DNA of 64,000 bases, from contig NZ_CP101161.1 in NCBI RefSeq assembly GCF_024298865.1, positions 703,227 to 767,226 on the forward strand, in the 5' to 3' direction. Made by a program: the position numbers and the translations under genes. Source of the DNA: Halorarius halobius (GTDB taxonomy: Archaea > Halobacteriota > Halobacteria > Halobacteriales > Haloarculaceae). Below are positions 42,045-50,476 of the stretch, one piece after another. The notes under the pieces are model-generated. The model was not told the DNA's origin and searched no databases. It saw nothing but the letters and a program-made list of their open reading frames with translations. The number at the start of each line of letters is the position of its first letter. Position 1 is the stretch's first letter.

Positions 42045-42123
42045 TTTAATCAGGATATTTTGACCATACCTTATTTAAAAATATATTAGAACATTCAGAT
42101 TCTAAAAAATTTGATAGTTAAAT
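42045..42123. other. AT-rich gap between convergent genes
   Basis: A 79-base A/T-rich stretch containing TTATTTAAAAATATATTAG lies between the converging cargo gene and rep. It may end both transcripts; no gene is seen. Confidence 0.4.
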
Positions 42124-44043
42124 TCAGAACCGAACTACCTCAACCTCTACTACCTGTAGAGCCAAGTCTTGTGATTTGATCTTATGACGGTTAAGTAAGT
42201 GACTAGCCATAGAAGTCGGATCCGCGGCGACGCCGCAATTGCAACGTAAGTGACGCGAGCCTCGGTCGACAGACTGACGACGCTGTTCAAGGGCGTCAAC
42301 CAGCGGTTTACGGGGGAGGTGCAGCGGAACCATGTCGATGCCGCCGCCACCGGGCGCGTGGACCTCACCGTCTCGGTCGACTATCGCTTGTAATTCCCAT
42401 TCGTTCGGGTCCGCGGGTCGGTCGAAGGACGCAGATTCAGGAACGCCGTCGGCTCCGTCGAGCATCGAACGGGCAAGATCGTCCCACCGGTCGGACAGAT
42501 GGAGCGCGCCCTTCAGTTGGGGGAGCGATGGCCGGGAAGAACAGCCGTCGAGGTAGCGGCGTATCCGCTCGCGGGCATTCTTGTGCGCGAGGGATTCGCC
42601 GGCTGATGCAGCAGCATCAGCTGACGACCACCGGCTCCGAAGGCGAGCGTCCGGGTCCGGGCGGGGCGGGCGCAGCGGTCGCTCGCTTCGCTCGCGCTGC
42701 GCCAGCTCGTCCTGCCGGGCATCCTGGCAGTCGCCATCCTGGTCGTCGACGAGCGCGTCGCGGAGATCGTCGTCGGTCGGTACTTCATCAAGCCGCGACT
42801 GGTCGACGCGCCACCCGGATTCGCAGTGTGCGCATACTACGTCCTGGCCGTTACCGGTATTCTCCGCGACCTGTTCACCGTGAGCGACCGACTGCGCGGC
42901 TTCCTCGGATTCGTGCCGTTGGTCGCACCGGTCGGCGGCTATCGCGTTGTTGACCAGCTGGGAGCGAGACATCCGGCGGCGGCCAGTCGCCCAGTAGATT
43001 GCACCCCAGGCGAGGTATTCGACGGGACGGTCGAGCAGTTCTTCTTCGTGGCCGGCTCCGAGGTACGAAGCAAGGTAACTCCCGAGGTTCGACACGTCTG
43101 CATTCACCGAAATACAACCGTCCGAATCGCCGTACGACTGAATTTCCGTGTAGTCATGTGCGTCGAACCCGGCAGGGTCGCACACCTCGACGTGCTTGTC
43201 GATGACCCGTTCTAACTCGGAGCCGACCATCTCCGGGTCGAGGCCGGCACCGTCGAAGTAGACGGCGACGTGCGGGTGCGTATAGCAGGCGTTCGCGCCG
43301 CCGTCGCCACCGACACCGTGAGGTTCGGCTTGTAGCCAGTACCCCCACTCGTCGGTGTCGAGGCCAAGGTGATACTGCATCGTGCTGCGGAGGGTGTCGC
43401 GCGTCCCGTCGTACGAGAACGAATCGTGAACAGCGTCGAGGTGGTCGACTGGCGGCAGCCGCTCGCCACCGGGAACGGACGAGGCAGTCAGCGTCACCAT
43501 CGCGGTCATCGGGTCGTCCCATGCAGCTGGAGGCGACGACCCGGACGGCCGCTCGCCTCCTGACATTTCGCGCTGGAGAGCGCGGGCACGGGCGTACTGC
43601 GTCTCGTTGTACTCGATTCCCCAGGAGTCGTTCAGCGGAACGTCAAAGGTGTCGCCGTCTTGGTTGGCGAAGCGCGCCGTGAGACCCATATAGTCGACGT
43701 GGGCGTTCAGGAACGCGGCGAGCGCATCCGACCACGTCGTCGCTGCCCGCTTCTGCAACTGCTCGACCTGGTACGAATCGTCTTGTGGCCGGTCATCGTG
43801 CGCGTCAACCTGGACGGACTCGTACGTAGCCTCGGTCACGATCCGCCGGAGCCGTCGCCCGTGCGTCTCGGACATCGGCATCTCAGCCAGTACCGGGTAC
43901 TTCTCACAGAACTCGGAGACACGTTCGAGGACACGGGTCTCCGGGTCAGTCGAATTTCCCGGATTTTCACCCGTAGCGGATGTTTTGAAGTTAGTCTGCT
44001 TGGAAGGCCGAGAGGCCGCCGGTTGGTCAGGTGCCTCGCTCAC
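42124..44043 (-). CDS. rep: Rolling-circle replication initiator (HUH Rep)
   Basis: The 639-residue product, from GTG at 44043, has the HUH endonuclease motifs: motif 1 MVTLTASS (residues 182-189), motif 2 with H256-P-H258 in YTHPHVAVYFDG, and motif 3 VSNLGSYLASYLG with Y323 and Y327 as candidate nucleophiles. It should nick one strand at the origin of the circular viral genome. Its last 90 residues include two cysteine/histidine groups (VCAHCESGW near 405, and a C-terminal CNC...H...H finger). The start overlaps the HNH-like gene by four bases (GTGA). Length is large for haloarchaeal plasmid Reps but fits viral ones. Confidence 0.88.
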   Translation of the reverse strand: MSEAPDQPAASRPSKQTNFKTSATGENPGNSTDPETRVLERVSEFCEKYPVLAEMPMSETHGRRLRRIVTEATYESVQVDAHDDRPQDDSYQVEQLQKRAATTWSDALAAFLNAHVDYMGLTARFANQDGDTFDVPLNDSWGIEYNETQYARARALQREMSGGERPSGSSPPAAWDDPMTAMVTLTASSVPGGERLPPVDHLDAVHDSFSYDGTRDTLRSTMQYHLGLDTDEWGYWLQAEPHGVGGDGGANACYTHPHVAVYFDGAGLDPEMVGSELERVIDKHVEVCDPAGFDAHDYTEIQSYGDSDGCISVNADVSNLGSYLASYLGAGHEEELLDRPVEYLAWGAIYWATGRRRMSRSQLVNNAIAADRCDQRHESEEAAQSVAHGEQVAENTGNGQDVVCAHCESGWRVDQSRLDEVPTDDDLRDALVDDQDGDCQDARQDELAQRERSERPLRPPRPDPDARLRSRWSSADAAASAGESLAHKNARERIRRYLDGCSSRPSLPQLKGALHLSDRWDDLARSMLDGADGVPESASFDRPADPNEWELQAIVDRDGEVHAPGGGGIDMVPLHLPRKPLVDALEQRRQSVDRGSRHLRCNCGVAADPTSMASHLLNRHKIKSQDLALQVVEVEVVRF

Positions 44044-44288
44044 GGCTCAGAAGAAATGTGAATCTCCGCGTGGTCGTCCGGCGAGATCGCCGTCAGGTTG
44101 TCCGGGGTGTTGAGCCAGGGAATCGACCGCTCGTGATGGACGTGCCAGCCGGGAGGTAACGAGTCGAACCCGTACTCCGCGACGAACAGGAGCCGGTGGA
44201 TGTAGACCGTGGCGTCGTCACCGGAGGCCCGACACCGGACGTACTCGTAGCCGCCGCCGGTGTGCTGGAGCGTCGGAGCGTCCGTCAT
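44040..44288 (-). CDS. Small HNH-type protein
   Basis: The 82-residue product, from MTDAPTLQ, contains YIHRLLFVAEYGFD, then WHVHHERSIPWLNTPDNL and DDHAEIH, which resembles the H-N-H metal finger of viral HNH endonucleases: HH, N and the closing H are in the expected order. It overlaps both neighbours by four bases, directly before rep. It may nick DNA during viral replication, or have lost activity; the short length leaves only the catalytic finger. Confidence 0.7.
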   Translation of the reverse strand: MTDAPTLQHTGGGYEYVRCRASGDDATVYIHRLLFVAEYGFDSLPPGWHVHHERSIPWLNTPDNLTAISPDDHAEIHISSEP

Positions 44289-44410
44289 AGGAAATCCTCC
44301 GGGTCGTGACCAACCCGACAGAACGGGCACATCTCGGGATGCTCAGCGCCGGGCAGTTCCTCGACGATATAGTCGTCGCAGTCCCGACAGGAGTAGGCGA
44401 CGCGGGTCAT
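44285..44410 (-). CDS. Mini zinc-ribbon protein, 41 residues
   Basis: From ATG at 44410 the frame reads MTRVAYSCRDCDDYIVEELP, then MCPFCRVGHDPEDFL. Two CxxC pairs 20 residues apart form a zinc ribbon. It overlaps the HNH gene and the next upstream mini gene by four bases each. It belongs to a run of three coupled zinc-ribbon genes before rep. Confidence 0.7.
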   Translation of the reverse strand: MTRVAYSCRDCDDYIVEELPGAEHPEMCPFCRVGHDPEDFL

Positions 44411-44529
44411 CGACGATCACGCCGGTCAGCACACGACCGACAGACGGGGACTTCGCTGTCGAAGAAAGAGGTCGCCGGCCGATGGACCGGTCGGGGAACA
44501 TCCGCACCACAGTCGGCGCACCGGGTCAT
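44407..44529 (-). CDS. Mini zinc-ribbon protein, 40 residues
   Basis: From ATG at 44529 the frame reads MTRCADCGADVPRPVH, then VPVCRSCADRRDRR. It has the same two-CxxC design as its neighbour, and a shared MTR start, so the two may have arisen by duplication. Overlaps of four bases (ATGA) on both sides support translation. Confidence 0.68.
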   Translation of the reverse strand: MTRCADCGADVPRPVHRPATSFFDSEVPVCRSCADRRDRR

Positions 44530-44738
44530 CGAGGTTCACCCGCGAGATACGCGACGTGGCAGTCGAGGCAGACCCGAGCCCGATACAGCTGTGAATCAGC
44601 CGGGTTGATACACAACGTTGGGCAGTGGGTACACTGGTACTCGCGCTGGTCCGCGTCGAGATCAGCTGTCAGCTCTGCCTGGAGTTCACGGCGAAAGTCC
44701 TCCCGGTCGGGGCGGTCGGTCGAGCTGTCGATGCTCAT
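44526..44738 (-). CDS. Zinc-ribbon protein with helical N-terminus
   Basis: The 70-residue product begins MSIDSSTDRPDREDFRREL with a charged helix of about 30 residues, then YQCTHCPTLCINPAD and ARVCLDCHVAYLAGEPR, a zinc ribbon with an extra Cys. Its stop overlaps the next mini gene by four bases. It is the largest of three zinc ribbons in the replication operon and may act in DNA or protein binding during replication. Confidence 0.72.
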   Translation of the reverse strand: MSIDSSTDRPDREDFRRELQAELTADLDADQREYQCTHCPTLCINPADSQLYRARVCLDCHVAYLAGEPR

Positions 44739-45039
44739 CGGACCACCCCGATACGAACTACTGAATCGCTCAAACGCCGCTGTGGCTCCGTCGTCGTTGG
44801 GGCCGTCCCTCCGGTCGGCCCCTGCGCGCCGGCTTCCGGGTCGACCCGCGAGGGGTCGCTTCCGGCCGCTCCGCTCGGGGGTACCCGTCGCTCCGCTGTT
44901 CCGGCGCTCGTGGCTGTTGCCCAGTAGTCGAGGTCGAGGCCAGCTGTCCAGCTGGGCGATGGGGAGGGGTGGTCAGTTTCATTCTGGAGAACGCAAGACG
45001 GCAGAGGGGTGGAAGAGAGACCGTTGTTCCTTCGGTCAT
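44735..45039 (-). other. Ambiguous coding stretch at the head of the replication operon
   Basis: Two minus-strand frames are open here. One, from ATG at 45039 (MTEGTTVSLPPLCRLAF) to a stop at 44770, is Arg/Pro-rich and unlike haloarchaeal proteins. The other ends at TGA 44735-44737, overlapping the next start exactly as all other genes in this operon do, and reads acidic and Thr/Pro-rich (including GLDLDYWATATSAG), but it has no ATG or GTG start. One may be the first gene of the operon; I cannot decide which. The operon promoter should lie just upstream. Confidence 0.3.
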
Positions 45040-45136
45040 TCGACGGCTTTCTTAACCGGAAAACCGAATCGAGAATTACGGCGTGACGGTCGCTATGGAG
45101 TGTTAAGACGACACTTCCAAAAGGCGACGAAGGAGG

Positions 45137-45150
45137 ATGGACGAGCGGGG
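45137..45150 (+). repeat. attR, right attachment repeat in the tRNA-Ala 3' end
   Basis: ATGGACGAGCGGGG matches attL. Read on the minus strand it covers the last 13 bases of tRNA-Ala including the 3' acceptor strand and discriminator, so the tRNA stays whole after integration. Confidence 0.85.
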
Positions 45151-45209
45151 ATTTGAACCCCGGGCCTCTTCCTTGCGAAGGAAGCGATCTGCCGCTGATC
45201 TACTCGCCC
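45138..45209 (-). tRNA. tRNA-Ala (anticodon CGC)
   Basis: Acceptor strands GGGCGAG and CTCGTCC pair (one G-T). The D arm is GATC-AGCGGCA-GATC, the anticodon stem CTTCC/GGAAG holds TTCGCAA with anticodon CGC at 45,175-45,177, and the T arm is CGGGG-TTCAAAT-CCCCG. CCA is not encoded. It reads GCG codons. Its 3' end is the provirus integration site. Confidence 0.94.
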
Positions 45210-45304
45210 GCACACGAGCCTACTTGGCTCGGCGGTTAGTAGCTTACGTTTCGTCCCAACGAAAGCGCGTGAGGGGAGTCACGCGCCGCCTGTGGCGCTC
45301 GGTT

Positions 45305-45325
45305 CCGTCGGGCGGAGCCCGACGG
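45305..45325. terminator. GC hairpin after rpsJ
   Basis: CCGTCGGGC-GGA-GCCCGACGG is a perfect nine-base stem with a three-base loop, 26 bases beyond the rpsJ stop on the minus strand and before tRNA-Ala. No T-run follows, so it may be a processing or pausing signal. Confidence 0.4.
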
Positions 45326-45350
45326 CCTTCGTGAGCCCGTCCGGGTTCAC

Positions 45351-45659
45351 TCAGTCCTCGAGGACGATCTCGATGGAGACGTCGTTGGGCACCTGGATGC
45401 GCATCAGCTGGCGGAGCGCGCGTTCGTCGGCGTCGATGTCGATGAGCCGCTTGTGGACGCGCATCTCCCAGTGCTCCCAGGTCGCGGTCCCCTCGCCGTC
45501 GGGGGACTTGCGGGCCGGCACCTCCAGCGTGCGGGTCGGGAGCGGCACCGGGCCCGACAGCTGGACGCCCGTCTTGTCCGCGATCTCGCGGACGTCGCCG
45601 CAGATGTCGTCGAGGTCCTCGGGGCTGGTGCCCGCGAGGCGGACGCGTGCCTGCTGCAT
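45351..45659 (-). CDS. rps10: Ribosomal protein uS10
   Basis: The 102-residue product is the archaeal/eukaryotic form of S10: [27 protein letters not shown] at the start, then [34 protein letters not shown] and a final strand [12 protein letters not shown]. It is part of the small-subunit head. It follows the EF-1alpha gene after one base, the standard haloarchaeal order, and is followed by tRNA-Ala, so a joint transcript with the tRNA is possible. Confidence 0.96.
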   Translation of the reverse strand: MQQARVRLAGTSPEDLDDICGDVREIADKTGVQLSGPVPLPTRTLEVPARKSPDGEGTATWEHWEMRVHKRLIDIDADERALRQLMRIQVPNDVSIEIVLED

Positions 45660-45660
45660 T

Positions 45661-46926
45661 CTATCGCTCGTCGACGCTCAGGACCTTGCCGGCGGCGATG
45701 GTCTGGCCCATGTCGCGCACGGCGAAGGAGCCGAGCTCCGGAATCTCGCTGGACGGCTCGATGCTGAGCGGCTTCTGCGGGCGCACGGTGACGACCGCGG
45801 CGTCGCCGGACTGGATGAAGTCCGGGTTCTCCTCGGCGACCTCGCCGGAGGAGGGGTCGATCTTCTTGTCGATGGACTCGATGGTACACGCGACCTGCGC
45901 CGTGTGGGCGTGGAAGACCGGCGTGTAGCCAGCGGTGATCACCGACGGGTGCTGCATGACGACGACCTGCGCCTGGAACGTCTCGGCGACGGTCGGCGGG
46001 TCGTCGGCCGGGCCACAGACGTCGCCACGGCGGATGTCGTCCTTGCCGATGCCGCGGACGTTGAACCCGACGTTGTCACCGGGGCCCGCGCGGTCGACTT
46101 CCTCGTGGTGCATCTCGACGGTCTTGACCTCGCCGCCCACGTCGCTGGGCTGGAACGAGACGTCGTCGCCGGGGTGCATCTCGCCGGTCTCGATGCGGCC
46201 GACCGGCACCGTCCCGATGCCCGAGATGGTGTAGACGTCCTGAATCGGCAGGCGCAGCGGCGCGTCCGTCGGCGGCTGCGGCTCCGGCAGGTTGTTGAGC
46301 GCCTCCAGCAGCGTGTCGCCGTCGTACCACGACGTGTTCTCCGACGACTCGGCGACGTTGTCGCCCTCGAACGCCGAGGTCGGGATGAAGCTCGCGTCCT
46401 CGGTGTCGAAGCGGACCTGGTTCAGGAGCTGCTTGACCTCCTCGACGACCTCGTTGTAGGTGGACTCCTGGTAGTCGACCAGGTCCATCTTGTTGACGGC
46501 GACGATGAGCTCGTCGATGCCCAGCGTGCGGGCCAGGAACACGTGCTCCTGGGTCTGGGGCTGGACGCCGTCGTCCGCGGCGACCACGAGCACGGCGTTG
46601 TCCGCCTGGCTCGCGCCCGTGATCATGTTCTTCACGAAGTCACGGTGGCCCGGACAGTCGACGATGGTGAAGTAGTACTCGTCGGTGTCGAACTCCTGGT
46701 GGGCGATGTCGATGGTGACGCCGCGCTCGCGCTCCTCCGCGAGGTTGTCCATGACGTAGGCGAACTCGAAGCCGCCCTTGCCCTTCTCCTCTGCTTCCTC
46801 TCGGTACTGCTCGATGACGTGCTCGGGTACGGACCCTGTCTCGAACAGGAGCCGCCCGACCATCGTACTCTTCCCGTGGTCGACGTGGCCGATGACGGCC
46901 AGGTTCTGGTGCGGTTTGTCGCTCAT
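45661..46926 (-). CDS. tuf: Translation elongation factor EF-1alpha
   Basis: The 421-residue product has the GTPase motifs GHVDHGKST (G1), RGVTIDIAH (switch I), DCPGH (G3), NKMD (G4) and the later TSAFEGDNV (G5), followed by two beta-barrel domains. It delivers aminoacyl-tRNA to the ribosome. The sequence is complete and acidic as in other halophiles. It heads an operon with rps10; homoserine dehydrogenase lies 132 bases upstream, so tuf probably has its own promoter in that gap. Confidence 0.97.
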   Translation of the reverse strand: MSDKPHQNLAVIGHVDHGKSTMVGRLLFETGSVPEHVIEQYREEAEEKGKGGFEFAYVMDNLAEERERGVTIDIAHQEFDTDEYYFTIVDCPGHRDFVKNMITGASQADNAVLVVAADDGVQPQTQEHVFLARTLGIDELIVAVNKMDLVDYQESTYNEVVEEVKQLLNQVRFDTEDASFIPTSAFEGDNVAESSENTSWYDGDTLLEALNNLPEPQPPTDAPLRLPIQDVYTISGIGTVPVGRIETGEMHPGDDVSFQPSDVGGEVKTVEMHHEEVDRAGPGDNVGFNVRGIGKDDIRRGDVCGPADDPPTVAETFQAQVVVMQHPSVITAGYTPVFHAHTAQVACTIESIDKKIDPSSGEVAEENPDFIQSGDAAVVTVRPQKPLSIEPSSEIPELGSFAVRDMGQTIAAGKVLSVDER

Positions 46927-47058
46927 TGGTGTATCTCACGCGCTGAGGCGCTATGTGGAGGGCCTTGGATTGTCGCCCCTAAAACGATTTCGAAAGGGAT
47001 TCCGCCGATTCCAGCCGCGTCAGGCGGTTTGCCAGCCGGTCACACGCCTCGCGCCCGG

Positions 47059-48006
47059 TCACGAGCGGGAGAGTCGTCCCACGTCCGCGAGCACCGCACT
47101 CGCCGTCTCCGGGCCACCAGCGCCCCGTCCCGAGAGGTTCAACCGGCCGGCGTGCTCGGTTTCGAGTTGGACGATGTTGCGCGTGCCGGTGACCGCCAGC
47201 GTCCCCCGCTCGGGGACCAGCCGCGGTCCGACCGACACCTCGCCGTCGGCTACCTCGCCGATGAGCCGCACCGTCCGTCCGTCCTCGGCGGCGAGTTCGA
47301 GCGCGCTCCCCGGAATCGACTCGATGCCCTCGACGTCGGCGTCGGCCAGCGTGTACTCCTCGTCGTACAGGAGGTTGGCGACGATGACGCATTTGAGCGC
47401 GGCGTCGGTCCCCTGCACGTCGAAGGAGGGGTCCGCCTCCGCGACGCCGAGGTCCTGCGCCTCCGCGAGGACGTGCTCGTAGTCGAGTCCCTCGGCGGCC
47501 ATCCGCGAGAGCACGAAGTTTGCGGTCCCGTTCAACACGCCCCGGACCGCAGTGACGTGCTGGGCGCCCACGTCGGTGATGGTCGACAGCGCCGGAATCG
47601 CGCCCGCGACGGTCGCCTCCATCAGCACCTCGCCCGCCGACTCGCGTTCGAGCGCGCGCACGTCGGCGTACCGCTCGGCGACGGGCCCCTTGTTGGCGAG
47701 GACGACGTGGCGGTCGCGCTCCAGGGCCGCCCGGACGTGGGAGAAGCCGGGTTCGGCGTCGCCCAGCGTCGTCGGCGTCGCCTCCACCAGGGCGTCGTAC
47801 TCGGCGTCGAGCGCGGCGTCGGGGGCGGCGCTCCCGACGCTCCCCTCGCGCGATTTCCGGTCGAGGACCGCGTCGACATCGAGCCCCGCGGCGTCGACGG
47901 CCGCGCCCGACGAGTCGGCCAGCGCGGTGACGGTGTGGCCGTACTCGCCCGCGAGTTCGGCGACGCTGGTGCCGACGGCACCGGCGCCGACGACGGCCAG
48001 CCGCAT
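47059..48006 (-). CDS. hom: Homoserine dehydrogenase
   Basis: The 315-residue product begins with a Rossmann motif, LAVVGAGAVGTSVAELA, and has the catalytic-domain signature RGVLNGTANFVLSRMAAEG followed by AQDLGVAEADPSFDVQGTDAALKC, which holds the substrate lysine. It lacks the C-terminal ACT domain found in some bacterial enzymes. It reduces aspartate semialdehyde to homoserine for threonine and methionine. Its start overlaps by one base the stop of a separate ACT-domain gene, which may supply feedback control. Confidence 0.94.
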   Translation of the reverse strand: MRLAVVGAGAVGTSVAELAGEYGHTVTALADSSGAAVDAAGLDVDAVLDRKSREGSVGSAAPDAALDAEYDALVEATPTTLGDAEPGFSHVRAALERDRHVVLANKGPVAERYADVRALERESAGEVLMEATVAGAIPALSTITDVGAQHVTAVRGVLNGTANFVLSRMAAEGLDYEHVLAEAQDLGVAEADPSFDVQGTDAALKCVIVANLLYDEEYTLADADVEGIESIPGSALELAAEDGRTVRLIGEVADGEVSVGPRLVPERGTLAVTGTRNIVQLETEHAGRLNLSGRGAGGPETASAVLADVGRLSRS

Positions 48007-48527
48007 CAGGCGTCACCCCCGGCGAGCGGCGCGATGACCTGCAACGACTTCTCGTCGGCCACCTCGCGGACCGTGGCGACGGCCCGCTCGACGCCGCCCT
48101 GCTGGGCGACGAGTCGGATGCGCGCGGCCGACACCTCGTCGGTGCCGTCGGGCGCCGACAGCGACACGTCCGCGACCGACGCCTGACCGCAGTCCTGGAT
48201 GCGCGAGAGCGTATCCGAGAGGTCCGTGTCGACCAGATGCCCGGTCAACACGACCGTCACCTCCTCGCTGTAGCGTTCGGTGCCCGCCTGGACGACGTTG
48301 ACGCCGGCGTCGCGGAGCGCCTCGACGATGACGTCGAACCGGTCGGGCGTCGCTTCGAGGTCCACCTCGACGGGGATGTGGCCCCGCGGTGTGAGGTTGC
48401 CGCGCTCGTGGAAGATGGACAGCAGGTTCCCGCCGTTGTCGGCGATGGGTTCGAGCGCGCGCAACAGCTCACCGGGCTCGTCGACGAGCTCCAGCCGCAC
48501 GGTGTAGGCGTGGACGGCGTCGCTCAC
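48006..48527 (-). CDS. ACT domain protein, probable regulator of homoserine dehydrogenase
   Basis: The 173-residue product, from GTG at 48527, begins AYTVRLELVDEPGELLRALEPIADNGGNLL, a typical ACT beta-alpha start, and has a second half TVVLTGHLVDTDLSDTLSRI with another ACT-like unit. ACT domains bind amino acids and control enzymes. It overlaps hom by one base, so a two-gene version of the fused ACT-HSD arrangement is likely. The longer upstream reading frame is basic and was not used. Confidence 0.87.
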   Translation of the reverse strand: MSDAVHAYTVRLELVDEPGELLRALEPIADNGGNLLSIFHERGNLTPRGHIPVEVDLEATPDRFDVIVEALRDAGVNVVQAGTERYSEEVTVVLTGHLVDTDLSDTLSRIQDCGQASVADVSLSAPDGTDEVSAARIRLVAQQGGVERAVATVREVADEKSLQVIAPLAGGDA

Positions 48528-48705
48528 GGGTCGGCCACCTCGGTCATTACCGTGGACGAGCGGGCCAGCGGCTAAAAGGGTGCGGTCGCTCGCAAAAGCC
48601 GCCCCGCAGTCGCGCACGGGGGACCGTCCCACGCCGCGGGCCGCTCACGGCCCGGTCCACGAGCCGAAAGTGGCTTTTCGGTGCCCCGTGCATCTCACGC
48701 CGGAC

Positions 48706-48942
48706 ATGCCAGTTCTACCACTCCAGATGGGCATTCCCGGCGGCCCGGAACTGCTCATCATCCTGCTCATCGGCCTCCTCCTGATTGCGTTGCCCGCGTA
48801 CTTCGTCTACAATGACGCGACGAAGCGGAACAACGACAACGCCGCCCTGTGGACCGTGGCAACCGTCCTCGGCGGCCTCGTGGGGAACATCTTCGGTGCG
48901 CTCCTCGTCGTCATCCTGTATCTCATCATCGGCCGGGAGTGA
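48706..48942 (+). CDS. Small two-helix membrane protein (LQMGxPxGPELL paralogue)
   Basis: The 78-residue product starts MPVLPLQMGIPGGPELL. It has two hydrophobic segments (residues 16-34 and 50-74) separated by a charged loop, YNDATKRNNDN. It is a paralogue of the protein at 3,137-3,361: both share LQMG-hydrophobic-P-x-GPELL, the charged loop and length. This copy is a stand-alone gene and is not coupled to a transporter. Function unknown. Confidence 0.72.
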   Translation: MPVLPLQMGIPGGPELLIILLIGLLLIALPAYFVYNDATKRNNDNAALWTVATVLGGLVGNIFGALLVVILYLIIGRE

Positions 48943-48999
48943 CGGCGGACGCCCCCGCCCCCTGGTCGGAGAACCGCCGGCGAGCGGTTCGCCCCCGCG

Positions 49000-49902
49000 T
49001 CAGTCCGCCCAGTCGGGCCGCGGGACGTTCGTCGACCCCAACCGCCCGTAGAACGACTCGTACGCGTAGCGGGTGCGCTCGCCGTCGTCGACGGCGACGA
49101 ACTCGTAGGTGACGTACCGGACGATACCGTCGTCGCCGATGACGAACGTCGCTGAGCCCTCGGTGACGTTGCCGGGCACGGCCGCGCCGAGGTGGCGGCC
49201 GCTCGCCTCCAGCCGGTACAGCGTCACGCCGTTGCGCGTCTGGTTGCCGACGAACCGCCACGCCGACCGGTCGATGACGCCCGTCGCGATGCTACCGATG
49301 TCGAGCGCCAGCGTCGTGTTGACCGGCTCGACCTCCCCCTCGTACGGTTCGGTATCCTTCTCGACGGTGGCGTTCCGACCGCCGGTCCGTTCCTGGCGAC
49401 GTTGCCACGTCGTCTCCTCGGCGGTGTACGTCGAGACGACGGGGAACAGTTCGTCCTCCCCGTCGTCGTACTCGTAGGTGAACACCTGGACGCTGTACTC
49501 GCGAGCGTCCTGCAGGTCCATCACGTAGCTGATGTTGACGTGCCGGGTGTACCCCTCGCCGTCGACGGTCAGGTTCGACCGCGAGGTGTAGTTGCCGACC
49601 GCCGCCAGCCGGAAGTAGTGAGTACGGTTTAGCTCCCGTCCGTCGAAGCTGTACCGCTGTGTCCGGTTCTCGATGGGGGTCAGCGTCGCCGTCGGCGACG
49701 GCGAGTCCGTGGCGGTGGGTCCGTCGGTCGACCCGTCCGGCGTCGGCGTGGGCCCGTCCGTCGGCGTCGCCGTCCCTGCGGGAGTAGTGTTCGGTGTCGG
49801 CGTCGCCGCGGGGCCGGAGCCGCCGCCGAACGCGAAGAACCCGATCCCGGCGGCGGCGACCACCGCCGCGAGTGCCAAGAAAGCGGCCTGTTCTCGCTCC
49901 AT
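49000..49902 (-). CDS. Membrane-anchored extracellular protein (DUF7537-like)
   Basis: The 300-residue product has one N-terminal membrane helix (AAFLALAAVVAAAGIGFFAFGG) with no lipobox cysteine. A Thr/Pro-rich linker of about 50 residues follows, then a beta-rich outer domain with many N-x-T/S sequons and strands such as YVMDLQDAREYSVQVFTYEYDDGE. Haloarchaeal relatives with this layout are called DUF7537 lipoproteins, although here the cysteine is missing. It probably sits on the outer face of the cell. Function unknown. Confidence 0.68.
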   Translation of the reverse strand: MEREQAAFLALAAVVAAAGIGFFAFGGGSGPAATPTPNTTPAGTATPTDGPTPTPDGSTDGPTATDSPSPTATLTPIENRTQRYSFDGRELNRTHYFRLAAVGNYTSRSNLTVDGEGYTRHVNISYVMDLQDAREYSVQVFTYEYDDGEDELFPVVSTYTAEETTWQRRQERTGGRNATVEKDTEPYEGEVEPVNTTLALDIGSIATGVIDRSAWRFVGNQTRNGVTLYRLEASGRHLGAAVPGNVTEGSATFVIGDDGIVRYVTYEFVAVDDGERTRYAYESFYGRLGSTNVPRPDWAD

Positions 49903-49972
49903 CGACGGCGATTGAAAAGCCCGCCACTTATCTCTGCTGAACGTTACAACACTCGGAACGTTTTCCCGCGCG

Positions 49973-50476
49973 TCAGCCGAGCCAGTCGCGGAGGACCGCG
50001 CCGAAGCCGGCCGCACCGATGCAGAACGACAGAAGCCCGCCGATGCCGGTGAGCGTGAGACCGCCGTTGAGCGCCGCCGCGACCACCAGCGGCTTCGTCC
50101 AGCCGTCCTCGCGGCCGACGAACCGCTCGGCGATGGCGAGGTACGCGATGGCCGCGCCGACGGCCCAGACGACGACCGCGACGACGGCCAGCGGCACCGC
50201 GAACAGGATGCCGACGACGGTGATGGCGAGCACGACGGTCACGAGCACGACGAACAGCAACGAGACGAGCCCGTAGAGGAACGAGCCGACGGGTTCGTCG
50301 ACCACCGCCCCCATCATCCGCTCGGTGTAGTCGGGGGCGACGGCGACCAGTATCGCCCCGACGACGAGCGTGGTGACGAACGCTCCGACAGCGCTCCCGA
50401 CCAGGCTGGTACCCGTTCCCACGTCGGGCGCGGGCTGGACCTGCTGGAGCGCGACGAGAAGGTGGGCCGCGTGCAT
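49973..50476 (-). CDS. Multi-pass membrane protein (DUF8173-like)
   Basis: The 167-residue product has four to five hydrophobic segments, among them LVGSAVGAFVTTLVVGAILVAVAPDYTERMM, SLLFVVLVTVVLAITVVGILFAVPLAVVAVVVW and a C-terminal GIGGLLSFCIGAAGFGAVLRDWLG. The ERM loop and GIGGL end resemble membrane parts found beside bactofilin-like proteins (DUF8173), which I cannot confirm. It lies on the minus strand after a short gap from the extracellular protein gene. Confidence 0.6.
   Translation of the reverse strand: MHAAHLLVALQQVQPAPDVGTGTSLVGSAVGAFVTTLVVGAILVAVAPDYTERMMGAVVDEPVGSFLYGLVSLLFVVLVTVVLAITVVGILFAVPLAVVAVVVWAVGAAIAYLAIAERFVGREDGWTKPLVVAAALNGGLTLTGIGGLLSFCIGAAGFGAVLRDWLG

Larger units (their letters stand above)
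30547..45150. mobile_element. Integrated pleolipovirus-like provirus (about 14.6 kb)
   Basis: The element is bounded by identical 14-base direct repeats, ATGGACGAGCGGGG, at 30,547-30,560 and 45,137-45,150. The right repeat is the 3' end of an intact tRNA-Ala gene, the usual target of tyrosine integrases, and an integrase gene lies 55 bases inside the left end. The minus-strand genes follow the pleolipovirus order Rep, VP3-like, VP4-like spike, small ORF, ORF6-like, ORF7-like, VP8-like ATPase. Gene composition differs from the host: several genes are AT-rich. No gene is visibly broken, so the provirus may still be able to excise. Assignment to the alphapleolipovirus group rests on gene order and topology, not on a search. 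Confidence 0.85.

Noticed and set aside
45292-48186. Long plus-strand open frame across rps10, tuf and hom
   Set aside because: It is the shadow of three well-identified minus-strand genes and has no family resemblance.
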